A DNA stretch of 6,570 nucleotides from Methylobacterium sp. (lineage in GTDB: Bacteria > Pseudomonadota > Alphaproteobacteria > Rhizobiales > Beijerinckiaceae): positions 1 to 6,570 of the forward strand of contig JADCCH010000186.1 in NCBI GenBank assembly GCA_020252865.1. The letters run 5' to 3'. Shown here one piece after another: positions 6,475 to 6,570 of this stretch (positions within the stretch are counted from its first letter, which is position 1; the number at the start of each line of letters is the position of its first letter). A model generated the notes under the pieces. That model ran no database searches. It was given only the letters and a program-made list of their open reading frames with translations, and was not told the DNA's origin. The translations under genes and the position numbers were made by a program.

Positions 6475-6570
6475 TCAGGAGGCTTGCGCCCGATGGGCCG
6501 CCACGACGACCCAGAGGCGGATGAAAAGCGTGACCAGGAACCCCGCCAGCAAGGCCCAGGGCGCGGATCC
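6475..6570 (-). CDS. C-terminal end of a membrane protein (partial, cut at window edge)
   Basis: A minus-strand frame is open from the window edge to a TGA at 6475-6477, giving 31 residues. A hydrophobic run (WALLAGFLVTLFIRLW) continues into VVVAAHR and a short polar tail ending QAS. This looks like the last membrane helix of an integral membrane protein. The style loosely recalls the C-terminus of small multi-helix inner-membrane proteins such as the UPF0126/TRIC group, but 31 residues cannot identify a family. Its stop lies 27 bases before the ldhA ATG on the same strand, so it is probably the preceding operon member. The true start is beyond the window. Confidence 0.55.
   Translation of the reverse strand, partial: GSAPWALLAGFLVTLFIRLWVVVAAHRAQAS

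Noticed and set aside
6565..6570. The window ends exactly in a BamHI site (GGATCC)
   Set aside because: This may mark a cloned-fragment boundary, but the left end is not such a site and chance is possible; it has no biological meaning here.

Overview
This 6.6 kb window is GC-rich, gene-dense bacterial chromosome. Every gene I can support belongs to a known family. The protein styles fit an alphaproteobacterium, possibly near Acetobacteraceae or Rhodospirillales: a FixK/FNR-like fragment, a two-domain universal stress protein with a GGVTR-type nucleotide loop, and an alginate-export-like barrel. The taxon is inferred from family resemblance only. I see no RNA genes, insertion sequences, CRISPR array or origin.

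Left part (1-2180). A fragment resembling the N-terminal half of a Crp/FNR-type regulator lies on the minus strand at the edge. It follows a two-domain universal stress protein gene (286-1152, minus). A 196-base divergent intergenic region (1153-1348) separates this from a membrane-anchored ClpP/SppA-fold protein of the serine dehydrogenase proteinase (SDH_sah) family (1349-2179, plus).

Right part (2231-6570). A tightly packed minus-strand block reads, in transcription order: the C-terminal tail of a membrane protein (cut by the window edge), a fermentative-type D-lactate/2-hydroxyacid dehydrogenase (ldhA), a short-chain dehydrogenase/reductase (SDR), an outer-membrane beta-barrel of alginate-export type with an unusual POTRA-like N-terminal domain, and a MarC-family inner-membrane protein. 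The intergenic gaps are 27, 26, 8 and 16 bases, so this looks like one operon whose promoter lies beyond the right edge. It converges on the SDH gene across a 51-base gap.

How the genes may work together (inference). Two NAD-dependent dehydrogenases sit with one outer-membrane channel and at least two inner-membrane proteins. This suggests a module that moves a small organic acid, alcohol or sugar-like compound across the envelope and interconverts it while balancing NADH. The adjacent stress protein, the FNR-like remnant and a degenerate FNR-type site hint at a low-oxygen context, but nothing in the window proves it. The most unusual single item is the POTRA-plus-alginate-export-barrel protein.
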